Shown piece after piece: positions 8,687 through 21,450 of a stretch of 64,000 nt of DNA (its first letter is position 1; every line of letters starts with the position of its first letter). The notes below the pieces were generated by a model. That model had not been told where the DNA came from. It did no database searches and saw only the letters and a program-made list of their open reading frames with translations. The DNA is from DATFQE01 sp963733845 (GTDB taxonomy: Bacteria > Actinomycetota > Thermoleophilia > Gaiellales > Gaiellaceae), in NCBI GenBank assembly GCA_963733845.1, contig CAVTEM010000005.1, forward strand, positions 124,001 to 188,000, in the 5' to 3' direction. The position numbers were made by a program, and so were the translations under genes.

Positions 8687-9832
8687 ATGCCACTTGCCGA
8701 GCTCACGCGCAACGCCGTCGACGTCCTCCCGGAAGGGGAGCTCGAGCGCAAGCTCGCCCTCGGCCGGCCACTGCGGGTCAAGCTGGGCATCGATCCGACC
8801 GGCCCCGACATCCACATCGGGTTTGCCGTCGTCCTGAGGCGGCTCGCTGCTTTCCAGCGGGAAGGCCACACGGCGGTGCTGATCGTTGGCGACTACACGG
8901 CACGAATCGGGGACCCGTCCGGCCGCTCGAAGGAGCGTCAGGTGCTGCCGGACGAAGTGCTCGACGAGAACGCGAAGCTCTTCGCCGAGCAGGCCTTCCG
9001 CATCCTCGACCGCGACCGCACCGAGATTCGCTTCAACGGCGAGTGGCTCGGCAAGCTCGACTACGCAGAGCTCGTCCGGCTGACGCGGACAGGAACCGTG
9101 GCACGGCTGCTCGAGCGCGACGACTTCGCCAAGCGCTTCGACGCGCGCGAGCCGATCTCGGTGTCAGAGCTGCTCTACCCCTTTGCGCAGGGGTACGACT
9201 CGGTTGCCATCGAGGCGGACATCGAGGTGGGAGGGACCGACCAGCTCTACAACTTGCTGATGGGCCGGGACGTGATGGCGCACTACGGCCTCGACCCTCA
9301 GATGGTGATGACCTACGAGCTGCTCGTCGGGACGGACGGCGTCGACAAGATGTCCAAGTCGCAGGGCAACTACGTCGGTATCGACGACCCGCCCGAGGAG
9401 ATGTTCGGGAAGGTGATGTCGATCCCCGACTCGGCGCTCGATCAGTGGTGGCGGCTGACTCTGGACCGCGAGCCACTGGACGGCGACCCGATGGAGTCGA
9501 AGCTCGCGCTCGCGCGCGGAGTCGTCGAGCTGTACCACGATGCACAGGCGTCGGAGCGTGCGGAGGCCCACTTCACGCGCGTGGTGCGCGAGGGCCAGGC
9601 GCCCGAGCAGGTCCCCGAGACGCAGCTCCCGGAGGGCGACCCGGTTCACCTGCCCGCGCTGCTCGCGTCGGCGTTCGGCATGTCGACGAGCGAGGCGCGG
9701 CGTCTGGTCAGCCAGGGAGCGGTTCGCGTCGACGACGCGATCGTCTCCGAGCTGGACGTCCCTCGGGCGACCCTCGCGGGGGCTCTCGTCCAGGCCGGAA
9801 AACGCCGCTACGTCCGCTTGACAGCGGCTTGA
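8687..9832 (+). CDS. tyrS: Tyrosyl-tRNA synthetase
   Basis: Class I synthetase of 381 residues that charges tRNA-Tyr. The HIGH motif appears as HIGF at 43-46 and the KMSKS loop as KMSKSQGN at 221. VGGTDQLYNLLMGRD is the usual tyrosine-pocket region. An S4 RNA-binding domain closes the protein (SEARRLVSQGAVRVDD). It starts at ATG 8687 with TAGACT 9 bases upstream and no Shine-Dalgarno sequence. Its last codons carry the rRNA operon promoter. Confidence 0.96.
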   Translation: MPLAELTRNAVDVLPEGELERKLALGRPLRVKLGIDPTGPDIHIGFAVVLRRLAAFQREGHTAVLIVGDYTARIGDPSGRSKERQVLPDEVLDENAKLFAEQAFRILDRDRTEIRFNGEWLGKLDYAELVRLTRTGTVARLLERDDFAKRFDAREPISVSELLYPFAQGYDSVAIEADIEVGGTDQLYNLLMGRDVMAHYGLDPQMVMTYELLVGTDGVDKMSKSQGNYVGIDDPPEEMFGKVMSIPDSALDQWWRLTLDREPLDGDPMESKLALARGVVELYHDAQASERAEAHFTRVVREGQAPEQVPETQLPEGDPVHLPALLASAFGMSTSEARRLVSQGAVRVDDAIVSELDVPRATLAGALVQAGKRRYVRLTAA

Positions 9833-9845
9833 ACACTGCTATCAT
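9818..9845 (+). promoter_or_regulatory. Strong vegetative promoter upstream of the rRNA operon
   Basis: A perfect -35 TTGACA (9818-9823), a 16-base spacer and TATCAT (9840-9845) preceded by TG give an extended -10. The -35 lies inside the last codons of tyrS. This is the best consensus promoter in the window, and there is no comparable one closer to the 16S gene, so it is the likely rRNA promoter. Transcription would start near 9852. Confidence 0.75.
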
Positions 9846-10154
9846 GCCCCGGCTGCTTCGCGAGAGGTGGCTGTAGGAAAGTCCCCGAAACGACCAGGAG
9901 AGCCCTTCGAGCGAGCCGGATACGAGCAAGTTTCCGAGTTCTGAGGGGCCTCCGCGAGTCGGAGGCTTTTTTACTGCCGGCTCCAGGTGGCGCGGTCTTT
10001 GAAAACTCAACAGCGTGCGTTTACGTCGAGACCCGAGCGGCGCCGTTCGCGGCATCGCGAGGGAATCATTGAAAGCCACCGTCGTCCCTTCGGGGATGAC
10101 TTTGAGGCTCTCTAAAGACGAAAGCCTTCAGAGCTTCGGCTCTGAGACACTTTC
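9846..10154 (+). other. rRNA leader with boxA-like site and 16S processing stem
   Basis: This 309-base stretch has no gene. TCTTTGAAAACT at 9996-10007 matches the boxA antitermination element known from Gram-positive rRNA leaders. The same strand continues as CAACAGCGTG, which is complementary to CACGCTGTTG at 11813-11822 in the spacer after 16S, with pairing extending into the boxA. Together they form the expected RNase III processing stem around pre-16S. Before boxA comes an intrinsic terminator (9948-9972). Confidence 0.7.
9948..9972 (+). terminator. Intrinsic terminator inside the rRNA leader
   Basis: Perfect 7-bp stem GCCTCCG/CGGAGGC with a 5-base loop, followed directly by six Ts. It lies about 100 bases downstream of the strong promoter and upstream of boxA and 16S. 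It could end tyrS transcripts, end a small leader RNA, or attenuate the operon. Confidence 0.8.
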
Positions 10155-11702
<1,548 letters not shown>

Positions 11703-11919
11703 TAGGGAATGCGGGAGCTCTTACTCCCGCAGGCGTCTAGCCCGTCGATGGCTCGAGCTTGAGTCGTCCGGTGACTAGGCTCGCCTGGAAACTACGTCGA
11801 CCTCGACGTGACCACGCTGTTGAGTTTTGAGAGACCGCCCTCGAGGTGGTCGTTCTCTACGGTCGGTACGCCGGCGCGCACCTTGAAAACTCCATAGTGG
11901 CAACACACGTGTTCTTTTC
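11703..11919 (+). other. 16S-23S internal transcribed spacer without tRNA genes
   Basis: The spacer of about 217 bases carries no tRNA-Ile or tRNA-Ala. It holds the 3' strand of the pre-16S stem (11813-11832). Near 11882 it has CTTGAAAACTCCATAG, a second boxA-like site whose partner CTATGGAGTTTTGAGG lies at 14925-14940 after 23S. ACACGTGTTCT before 23S likewise pairs with AGAACACGTGT after it. Confidence 0.75.
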
Positions 11920-14906
<2,987 letters not shown>

Positions 14907-14994
14907 TAGAACACGTGTCTGTCGCTATGGAGTTTTGAGGGTGCGGCTGGCCTACGGCCCCAGTCACATGACTAGGCACGCACGCCTTGACAAT

Positions 14995-15110
<116 letters not shown>

Positions 15111-15119
15111 TTACTTTCA

Positions 15120-15150
15120 GAAGAGCGCCCTCGAGGCGCTCTTCGTGTTT
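15120..15150 (+). terminator. rRNA operon terminator
   Basis: Ten-bp perfect stem GAAGAGCGCC/GGCGCTCTTC with a 5-base loop and a short T-rich tail (GTGTTT), ten bases after 5S. Confidence 0.8.
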
Positions 15151-15171
15151 CTGGGATAGCGGCGCGGTTCG

Positions 15172-15928
15172 CTAGGCGGCGCCGCGTAGCGTCTCGGGCC
15201 AGGCCGGGTCGAGCTCGCGCAGCCGCCGCACCCGCTCTGCCACCGGCGGGTGCGTGTCGAAGAGCGCCGCAGGCCGTTCGCGCGGGAACGGGTTGACGGT
15301 GTACAGCGGCTCGGTGACGGGATCGGCGTCGAGGCCGACCAGCTCGCCGGCCAGGTCGAGCCGCAGCAGCGCGTCCGCCAGGCCGTGCGGCGACTCGCAG
15401 AGTCCGGGCCGCGACGCGGTCGGCCTGGAGCTCGCGCCTCGACGAAAGCAGCAGATGGAGGAACGCGGACGCCACAGGAGCCAGCACGAACAGGAGCGCG
15501 CGCTGCAGGAAGCCGCCGATGCGCGTGAGCTCGACCAGGGTCGCCGCCACGAGCACGGCCACCGTCTGGACGACGACGTCGCGGCGGGCCACGTGGGCGA
15601 CCTCGTGGGCGAGGATGCCCTCGAGCTCTGCCGGGCTCGCGGTCGCGACGAGGCCGGTGCTCAGGGCCACCGTCGAGCCCGTGGCACCACGGCCGGCGGC
15701 GAGGGAGCGCGGAAACGGATCGTTGATCAGGTAGAGCTTCGGGGCGACGATCCCGGCCCGGCGGGCGAGGCGCTCCAGAGACGCGCGGACCGCGGGCGCC
15801 TCCGACTCCGCGGCCTTGCGCGCTCCGACCATCCCAAGTGCGACGCGCTCTCCGTGCCACCAGGTCGTCACGGCCGCGAGCAGTGCGCAGAAGACGAAGA
15901 TAGAAGCGAGCCGGTACTCGCCGAGCAC
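15172..15928 (-). CDS. HtpX-like M48 membrane metalloprotease, one frameshift
   Basis: Membrane-bound zinc protease of the HtpX/M48 family, which degrades misfolded membrane proteins. Hydrophobic N-terminus, then HEVAH (about 108-112) as the zinc motif, a second hydrophobic hairpin, and SSRRELQADRVAA supplying the third ligand. The frame breaks at about 15409 through one extra base. The next frame gives a normal family ending (RPAALFDTHPPVAERVRRL) with stop at 15172-15174. The GTG used here lies inside the first membrane segment; coding continues upstream toward 16010 with no clear start codon, so the real start may be earlier. Confidence 0.8.
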
Positions 15929-16010
15929 CCAGCCGAGCGCGCCGAGCGCGGCGCAGAACGCCAGCAGCAGGCCCCAGACCTTGGCGAGATTGAGGAAGAC
16001 GGCGAGCGCG

Positions 16011-16283
16011 TTACTGCTCGTCGCGCTCGTCCTCGGCGAAGCCCCGCGGCGGCCAGTCGGGCTCGGGGGCGTCGCACCGGCTCGTGCAGTGCAGCGACGC
16101 GATGTTCTGCAGCGGAATCAGGATGTGCCCGTTGAGCTCGATGTGGGCGACCTCGTCGACCGCGCAGTAGGCCGTCAGCACGCCGTCCTGGTAGTCGCCC
16201 CCGAAGAGCGCGATCTCGACCTGCTCGCCCTTGTACTTGCTGGTGTAGTCCTCGATGCCGCGGAGCCTAGCCGAGCCCCGCAT
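16011..16283 (-). CDS. Small hypothetical protein (90 aa)
   Basis: A 90-residue acidic, soluble protein with no recognised family. The centre (VEIALFGGDYQDGVLTAYCAVDEVAHIELNGHILIPL) alternates strands and turns like a small beta-barrel or Sm-like module. A late pair of cysteines (SLHCTSRC) is followed by a charged tail. It sits between the HtpX-like and VLRF1-type genes on the same strand and may be cotranscribed with them. Its codon pattern is consistent with a real gene. Confidence 0.55.
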   Translation of the reverse strand: MRGSARLRGIEDYTSKYKGEQVEIALFGGDYQDGVLTAYCAVDEVAHIELNGHILIPLQNIASLHCTSRCDAPEPDWPPRGFAEDERDEQ

Positions 16284-16313
16284 GAGAGCGGGAGAATCAG
16301 GGCAGGCGCTGTG

Positions 16314-16940
16314 CTAGTGCTGCTCGACCACCTTCGCGGCGTAGAGCTGGTAGGGGAGCTCGTCGAGGATGCGTCGGCGCGGCTGGGGGACGGCAAAGAA
16401 CCGCTCGAGCGCGAGCGGCTGCAACCAGGCAAGGTCGGCGCGGGCGGCGAGCACGCGGCGAGTGGCGGCGCGGTCGCCACCCAGAGCGACCCATTCGACC
16501 TTTCCCTGCCACGGGGTGAGCACACGCGCCGCTTCGGCGGCCGCCTCCTCGACGAGCTCGCGTTCCTGTCCTTCGCGGCGACGGCGGAAGCGGTTGGCCG
16601 AGGAGCCGCCCGCGCGGTGGCGACCCTTGACGAAGCGTGAGCCCACTTTGGAGTCGACGAGCCGCTCGCCCTCGAAGGTGCCAACCGCGTAGCCGCCAAG
16701 CCGGACCAGCAGCGCCGCCACCGTGTGATCCTCGTCGAGCGCGTCGAGCAGCGGCCCGACCACCACCCGGTCGTACTCGCCCTCGTGGCCGAGGCCGAAC
16801 GGCGGAGTCACGGTCAGCGTCCCTCCGGCGTACTCGAGCCGGGCGCTGCCGTCCCGGTAGCGCGTGCGCCCGACTTCCCCCTCGAGCGAGGTCAGCCGCT
16901 TCGTCAGGTTCCCGCGGCCGATATAGCGCGTCGCCTCCAC
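16314..16940 (-). CDS. VLRF1-domain protein (actinobacterial peptidyl-tRNA hydrolase-like)
   Basis: A 208-residue protein resembling the acVLRF1 group, which are eRF1-like fold proteins related to Vms1/ANKZF1 that release nascent chains from stalled 50S-peptidyl-tRNA. The recognisable core is VGSRFVKGRHRAGGSSANRFRRRREGQ-like text (about residues 105-131), followed by a helix and a strand carrying WVALGGDRAATRRVL. In characterised members a glutamine stands within the GGxxQ loop; here the loop reads AGGSSANRF without one. It starts at GTG 16940 with TACCGT 6 bases upstream, so it may be leaderless. Confidence 0.65.
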   Translation of the reverse strand: MEATRYIGRGNLTKRLTSLEGEVGRTRYRDGSARLEYAGGTLTVTPPFGLGHEGEYDRVVVGPLLDALDEDHTVAALLVRLGGYAVGTFEGERLVDSKVGSRFVKGRHRAGGSSANRFRRRREGQERELVEEAAAEAARVLTPWQGKVEWVALGGDRAATRRVLAARADLAWLQPLALERFFAVPQPRRRILDELPYQLYAAKVVEQH

Positions 16941-17030
16941 ACCGAGACGGTAGGGCCCGCGATCGCTGCAGCGCCGGCCTATGGCCGTGCGGCGAAACCC
17001 GAGCGGAATGCAGCTAGGCGGCCTGTGCCG

Positions 17031-17114
17031 CTATCGGGTTCGGCCTCGACGAAAGTAGCCAAGGGCGGCTAGCACAACGATGATGATGATGATGATCCAG
17101 AGCCAGGTAGGCAC
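17031..17114 (-). CDS. 27-residue single-span membrane peptide
   Basis: A very short gene starting with GTG after GAAAGGGA, a reasonable ribosome-binding site 5-6 bases away. The product begins PTWLW, runs through six consecutive isoleucines (six ATC codons) and VVLAALGYF, and ends RRGRTR. That is a single transmembrane helix with a positive-inside tail. Such PTWLW-type mini membrane proteins are common in actinobacteria, and their role is unknown. Function cannot be inferred. Confidence 0.5.
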   Translation of the reverse strand: MPTWLWIIIIIIVVLAALGYFRRGRTR

Positions 17115-17320
17115 GTAATCCCTTTCTTTTTGAAGCTGTCGACTCTACGGTGGGCCGACTAGCAATTGCAACGGGTGCGGCGCCGTTTCCGTGCTCGACC
17201 GGATCTTCCGGACCCGCCGCTCAATACCTGGACGGGCAAGCAGAGGTGCTCAAGCTCAGCCCGACCGGCCGCTCCCTTCTCCATGGATCCGGACTCGCGT
17301 CGCAGGCGAAGCCGCGCGGT

Positions 17321-17905
17321 TCAGCCTGTCCGCCGGAAGTGACCGTCCTCGACGGCGAAACGGCACACAGCGCAGTTGGCCAGGACCGTCTCGCGTCGGC
17401 GCGCCTCGTGGTAGTCGATCCCGGCGGCGTGCGCCTGCATCACGCGCGACGGACCACCGTGCGTGACGACGAGCACCGTCTCCGCCGGATGGCGGTCCAC
17501 GAGCGATCGCAAGGCGGGAACGACCCTCGCCGCCAGCTCGTCGTAGGTCTCCCCGTCTCCGTAGCCGTGCGGAGCGCGGTCGACCCAGAGGGCGTACTCG
17601 TCCGGGAAGCGCACCGCCACCTCGTCCCGCGTCAGCCCTGACCAGGCGCCGACGTCGATCTCACGCAGGCCCTCGAGGTGCTCGACCTCCAGCCCGAGCT
17701 CGCGCGCGACGATCTCGGCGGTCTCGGACGCCCGGCGCAGCGGGCTCGTGTACACGCGCGCGATCCCTTCGCCGGCCAGGCGCGCGGCCAGCTCGGCCGA
17801 CTGCTCGCGGCCGAGGTCGTTCAGCGGCGGGTCCGCGTGTCCCTGGAAGCGGTTCTCCCGGTTCCAGTCGGTCTCCCCGTGGCGGGCGAGGATGAGAGTC
17901 GTCAC
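17321..17905 (-). CDS. Histidine phosphatase family protein (phosphoglycerate mutase-like)
   Basis: A 194-residue member of the histidine phosphatase clan. The catalytic RHGETDWN is at residues 8-15, with His9 as the phosphorylated residue. SPLRRASETAEIV (about 54-66) and VVTHGGPSRVM (about 147-157) supply the phosphate pocket and second histidine. The family includes cofactor-dependent mutases, alpha-ribazole phosphatase and RNase H-coupled acid phosphatases, so the substrate is open; a dedicated gpmI is present elsewhere. GTG start; divergent from the SDR gene with overlapping -10-like hexamers at 17913-17919. Confidence 0.88.
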   Translation of the reverse strand: MTTLILARHGETDWNRENRFQGHADPPLNDLGREQSAELAARLAGEGIARVYTSPLRRASETAEIVARELGLEVEHLEGLREIDVGAWSGLTRDEVAVRFPDEYALWVDRAPHGYGDGETYDELAARVVPALRSLVDRHPAETVLVVTHGGPSRVMQAHAAGIDYHEARRRETVLANCAVCRFAVEDGHFRRTG

Positions 17906-17927
17906 CGCTGACTACGCTACCCGGCCG

Positions 17928-18713
17928 ATGGACCTCGGCCTCCGCGACAAGATCTGCATCGTCACCGGCTCGACGGGCGGCATCGGCCTGGAGACGGCGC
18001 GCCTGCTGGCGGATGAAGGGGCGCGCGTGGTCGTGACCGGGCGCGATCCTGAGCGGGTGGAGGAGGCCAGGCAGGCGGCCGGGGCTGCCCTCGGGGTCGC
18101 CTGCGACCTCGCCGAGCGCGCAGCGCCCGCGACGCTCGTGGCCGAGGCGGTCGAAGCACTCGGCGGGCTCGACTGCCTGGTCAACAACCTCGGTGTCGCG
18201 TATCAGCGCTCGTTCGAGGAGGTAACCGATCTCGACTGGGAGGAGCAGTGGCAGCTGAACGTGATGAGCTGTGTGCGCTCGATCCGCGCTGCGCTCCCTC
18301 ACTTTCGCGAGCGCGGCGGTGGCGCGATCGTCAACGTCTCCTCGTCCGCCGGCAAGCGGCCCTCGACGTCGATGCCCGACTACTCGGTGCTGAAGGCGGC
18401 ACAGCTGTCGCTGTCGCGGCTCGTCGCCGACCTCTACGCCGCCGAGGGCATCCGCTGCAACGCGGTCACGCCGGGCCCGACGGCGACGGCTGCCTGGCTC
18501 GGCGAAGGTGGGCTGGCCGACCAGCAGGCCGCACGCAGCGGGAAGACGAGGGACGAGGTGCTCGAGGCGGTCGGCAAGGGGCGGCCGCTGGGGCGCCTGG
18601 CACAACCCGAGGAGATCGCCGCCGTGATCGTCTTCCTGTGCTCCGACCAGGCGTCGTACGTCACCGGCGCGGCGTGGTCGGCGGACGGAGGAACCGTCCC
18701 GATCATCGTCTGA
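17928..18713 (+). CDS. Short-chain dehydrogenase/reductase
   Basis: Classical SDR of 261 residues with a Rossmann fold. The cofactor loop is TGSTGGIG (about 13-20), NNLG the structural motif, and the catalytic Ser-Tyr-Lys is seen as VNVSSSAG and YSVLKAA. An Arg in VTGRDP after the second strand suggests NADP(H). It ends with the usual YVTGAAWSADGGTV. The substrate is unknown. It starts at ATG 17928 with TACGCT 9 bases upstream. It is followed by two copies of a 17-bp palindrome. Confidence 0.88.
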   Translation: MDLGLRDKICIVTGSTGGIGLETARLLADEGARVVVTGRDPERVEEARQAAGAALGVACDLAERAAPATLVAEAVEALGGLDCLVNNLGVAYQRSFEEVTDLDWEEQWQLNVMSCVRSIRAALPHFRERGGGAIVNVSSSAGKRPSTSMPDYSVLKAAQLSLSRLVADLYAAEGIRCNAVTPGPTATAAWLGEGGLADQQAARSGKTRDEVLEAVGKGRPLGRLAQPEEIAAVIVFLCSDQASYVTGAAWSADGGTVPIIV

Positions 18714-18730
18714 GCCGGGTCGGCCGAGGC

Positions 18731-18803
18731 AAGTAACAGACTGTTACTTGCTCCGAATCGGGTTGCGGTTCGGCGTCTTCCTCCTTGTAACAGACTGTTA
18801 CTT
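18731..18803. repeat. Pair of palindromes AGTAACAG-A-CTGTTACT upstream of dgt
   Basis: Two copies, with their shared core GTAACAGACTGTTAC at 18733-18747 and 18787-18801, are 54 bases apart centre to centre. Each is followed by TTGCTCC in the same orientation. A second such pair lies at 60142-60214. They could be operator sites or small RNA hairpins; the location between an SDR stop and the dgt promoter fits either. Confidence 0.75.
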
Positions 18804-18858
18804 GCTCCCAGGGGCGCCGGGATCGCAGTGGCCGCCCGAGGGACTAGAGTCGAGGGTG

Positions 18859-19812
18859 ATGCCGGAGCTCGCCGGACGGGTCGCGGACGCCTTCGAGGCG
18901 CGCGTCCGCGAGCACGAGGAGCGGTGGCTTTCGCCGCTCGCCGTGCGCTCCTACGAGCACGGCGGGCGTCTCCGGCCGCAGGAGGAGTGCAGCGTCCGCA
19001 CCCCCTTTCAGCGCGACCGCGACCGGATCCTCCACTCGAAGCCGTTCCGGCGGCTGAAGGGGAAGACGCAGGTCTTCATCGATCCGGCCGGCGACCACTA
19101 CCGCACGCGGATGACCCACACGCTCGAGACGACCGCAATCGCGCGCGGCGTCGCCCGCGCGCTGCGGCTGAACGAGGACCTGGTCGAGGCGATCGGCCTC
19201 GGGCACGACACGGGCCACCCGCCGTTCGGCCACGCCGGCGAGGCGGCGCTCGACGAAGCGGTGCGCGAGCGCTTCGGAGGCGGGTTCAGGCACAACGAGC
19301 AGTCGCTCCGGATCGCGGAGACGCTCAACCTGACAGCAGAAGTCAGAGAGGGGATCCTCACGCACACGGGCGAGCGCGAGCCGGCCACGCTCGAGGGCAA
19401 GATCGTGCGCCTCGTGGACCGGGTCGCCTACATCAACCACGACATCGACGACGCGATCCGCTTCGGCATCCTCGCTGCGGAGGATCTGCCCAGCGACGAG
19501 GTCGAGCTCCTCGGCTCGAGTGGCTCCGCTCGGATCGACACGCTCGTCCACGACCTCGTCGAGCACTCCGAGCAGGCCGGCGACATCGTCCAGGGCGAGG
19601 CCGTCGGCGAGGCGATGCTGTCGCTGCGCTCGTTCATGTTCGAACGCGTCTACCTCGGGCCGAACACGCGCGCCCAGCACGAGCAGGCCCGCGCTTGCGT
19701 CCACCGGATCTTCGAACGGCTCGCGACGGAGGGTCGGCCCGAGGAGGAGATCGTGGACTACCTCTCCGGGATGACCGACCGCTTCGCGCTCGAGTACGCG
19801 GAGTCGTCCTAG
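18859..19812 (+). CDS. dgt: Deoxyguanosinetriphosphate triphosphohydrolase
   Basis: HD-superfamily dNTPase of 317 residues that converts dGTP to deoxyguanosine and triphosphate. RTPFQRDRDRILHSKPFRRLKGKTQVF is the family start. H87 in MTHTLE and H116-D117 in GLGHDTGHPPFGH are metal ligands, with a further Asp in VAYINHDIDDAI. ATG 18859 is chosen; TAGAGT lies 8 bases upstream, which suggests a leaderless start. Its stop touches the dnaG start, and dgt-dnaG is a frequent actinobacterial pair. Confidence 0.95.
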   Translation: MPELAGRVADAFEARVREHEERWLSPLAVRSYEHGGRLRPQEECSVRTPFQRDRDRILHSKPFRRLKGKTQVFIDPAGDHYRTRMTHTLETTAIARGVARALRLNEDLVEAIGLGHDTGHPPFGHAGEAALDEAVRERFGGGFRHNEQSLRIAETLNLTAEVREGILTHTGEREPATLEGKIVRLVDRVAYINHDIDDAIRFGILAAEDLPSDEVELLGSSGSARIDTLVHDLVEHSEQAGDIVQGEAVGEAMLSLRSFMFERVYLGPNTRAQHEQARACVHRIFERLATEGRPEEEIVDYLSGMTDRFALEYAESS

Positions 19813-21450
19813 TTGGCGCGGATCAAGGACAGCTCCGTCGCCGAGGTCCGTGCCGCCGCGGACATGGTCGACCTCGTCTCGCAGTACACCTCGTTGCGCC
19901 GGGCCGGGGCTCGCTACACCGGCCGCTGCCCGTTCCACGACGAGCGGACGCCGAGCTTCTCGGTCAACGCGTCCGACAAGCTCTTCTACTGCTTCGGCTG
20001 CGGCAAGGGCGGCGACGCCATCACGTTCGTGCGCGAGCTGGAGCAGCTCGACTTCGCGGAAGCGGTCGAATGGCTCGCGGAGCGGTTCCGGGTCACGCTC
20101 GAGTACGAGGAGATGTCGCCGGAGGTGGAGGAGCGCCGCCGCCGGCGCGAGCGACTGCTCGCCGTGCTCGAGCAGGCGACGTCCTTCTACGAGCGGCACC
20201 TCTGGGAGACCGTGGCGGGCGAGCCGGTCCGTGGCTACCTGGCCGGTCGCGGGCTGGCTGAGGCGAGCTGCCGCGAGTTCCGGCTCGGCCTCTCCCCGGG
20301 TCAGGGGCTCGCACGCAAGGCGCAGGAAAAGGGCTTCACCGTCGCCGAACTCCGGTCGGCAGGCCTGACCAACGCGCGCGGGAACGACTACTTCCCGCAG
20401 CGCCTGATGTTCCCGCTCGCGGACGCGCGCGGCCGCGTTGTCGGCTTCCAGGCACGCAAGCTCCACGACGACGACCCGCTGCGAGGTAAGTACGTGAACT
20501 CCCCGGAGGGAGAGCTCTTCCGCAAGTCGGCGATCCTCTACGGCCTGCACCTCGCGCGACCGGCGATCGCGAAGAGCGGCCGCGCGATCGTGGTGGAGGG
20601 CAACACCGACGCGATCGCGCTGCGGCAAGCCGGTCTCGACCCGGTCGTGGCGTCGATGGGGACTGCGCTCACCGAACAGCACCTGCGCGAGCTCTCGCGC
20701 CTCACACGCCAGCTCTTCCTGTGCTTCGACGCGGACTCCGCCGGGGAAGCAGCGACCCTCCGCGGGATGGAGCTCGCGGTCGGTCAGGGGTTCGAGGTGC
20801 GGGTGGTGCCGCTGCCGCCGGGGGAGGACCCCGCCGACGCGGCCGACCGCTTCGAGGCGCAGCTCGAGCGCGCCGAGCCGTACGCGCTCTACCGCGTCCG
20901 AATCGAGATCCAGAACGCTCCCGACCGCCAGGCGGCCTACGAGCGAGCGCGCGAGACGCTCGATCGCGTTCCCGAGTCGCCCGAGCGCCAGGACGCCTGG
21001 CGCTACGCGAACGACAAGCTCGGCATGACCGTCCAGATCCGCGCTGCCGGGTCAGGAACCGGCATGGCCGGGGCGGCCGTCTCGCCCCGGCTGCTCGAGG
21101 CCGGCGAGCGGCTCGAGCGGGACGCGCTCGCCGGCTCGCTGGCGCACCCTGAGGTCCTGCCCCTCCTGGCCGAGATGACGCCTGAGCACTTCGACGTAGA
21201 GCCCAACCGCCTCATGCGCGAGGCGCTCGTGTCCGGCGACGAACCACCCGAGGAGCTCGTGCCGCTGCGCGCCGAGCTCGGTGCCCGTGCCGCCGCGGAA
21301 GAGATCGACGAAGCGACCGCCAAGCAGCTGCTCCTCCGCCTGCGCGAGCGCCACCTCAGGCGCGAGATCGCAACCGCGAACCCGGAGCGGACCCGAGAGC
21401 TGCAGGACAAGCTGGCGCGAATCCGGGAGGCAGTGCAGAGCATCGCCTGA
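19813..21450 (+). CDS. dnaG: DNA primase
   Basis: Replicative primase of 545 residues. N-terminal CHC2 zinc finger (C39, H42, C60, C63), then an RNA polymerase-like core with Toprim motifs EGNTD (E262) and DAD (D306, D308), and a C-terminal helicase-binding region. It starts with TTG directly after the dgt stop codon, with no spacing, so translation is probably coupled. The Toprim motif reads EGNTDAIAL where many bacteria have EGYMDVVAL; the acidic residues are kept. Confidence 0.95.
   Translation: MARIKDSSVAEVRAAADMVDLVSQYTSLRRAGARYTGRCPFHDERTPSFSVNASDKLFYCFGCGKGGDAITFVRELEQLDFAEAVEWLAERFRVTLEYEEMSPEVEERRRRRERLLAVLEQATSFYERHLWETVAGEPVRGYLAGRGLAEASCREFRLGLSPGQGLARKAQEKGFTVAELRSAGLTNARGNDYFPQRLMFPLADARGRVVGFQARKLHDDDPLRGKYVNSPEGELFRKSAILYGLHLARPAIAKSGRAIVVEGNTDAIALRQAGLDPVVASMGTALTEQHLRELSRLTRQLFLCFDADSAGEAATLRGMELAVGQGFEVRVVPLPPGEDPADAADRFEAQLERAEPYALYRVRIEIQNAPDRQAAYERARETLDRVPESPERQDAWRYANDKLGMTVQIRAAGSGTGMAGAAVSPRLLEAGERLERDALAGSLAHPEVLPLLAEMTPEHFDVEPNRLMREALVSGDEPPEELVPLRAELGARAAAEEIDEATAKQLLLRLRERHLRREIATANPERTRELQDKLARIREAVQSIA

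Noticed and set aside
9870..9890. GGAAAGTCC resembling the conserved start of RNase P RNA
   Set aside because: The transcript would be only about 120 bases and the other conserved RNase P regions are missing.
18844..20682. Long minus-strand open frame antisense to dgt and dnaG
   Set aside because: High GC leaves the opposite strand open; the translation is Arg/Glu/Leu-rich text mirroring the real genes.
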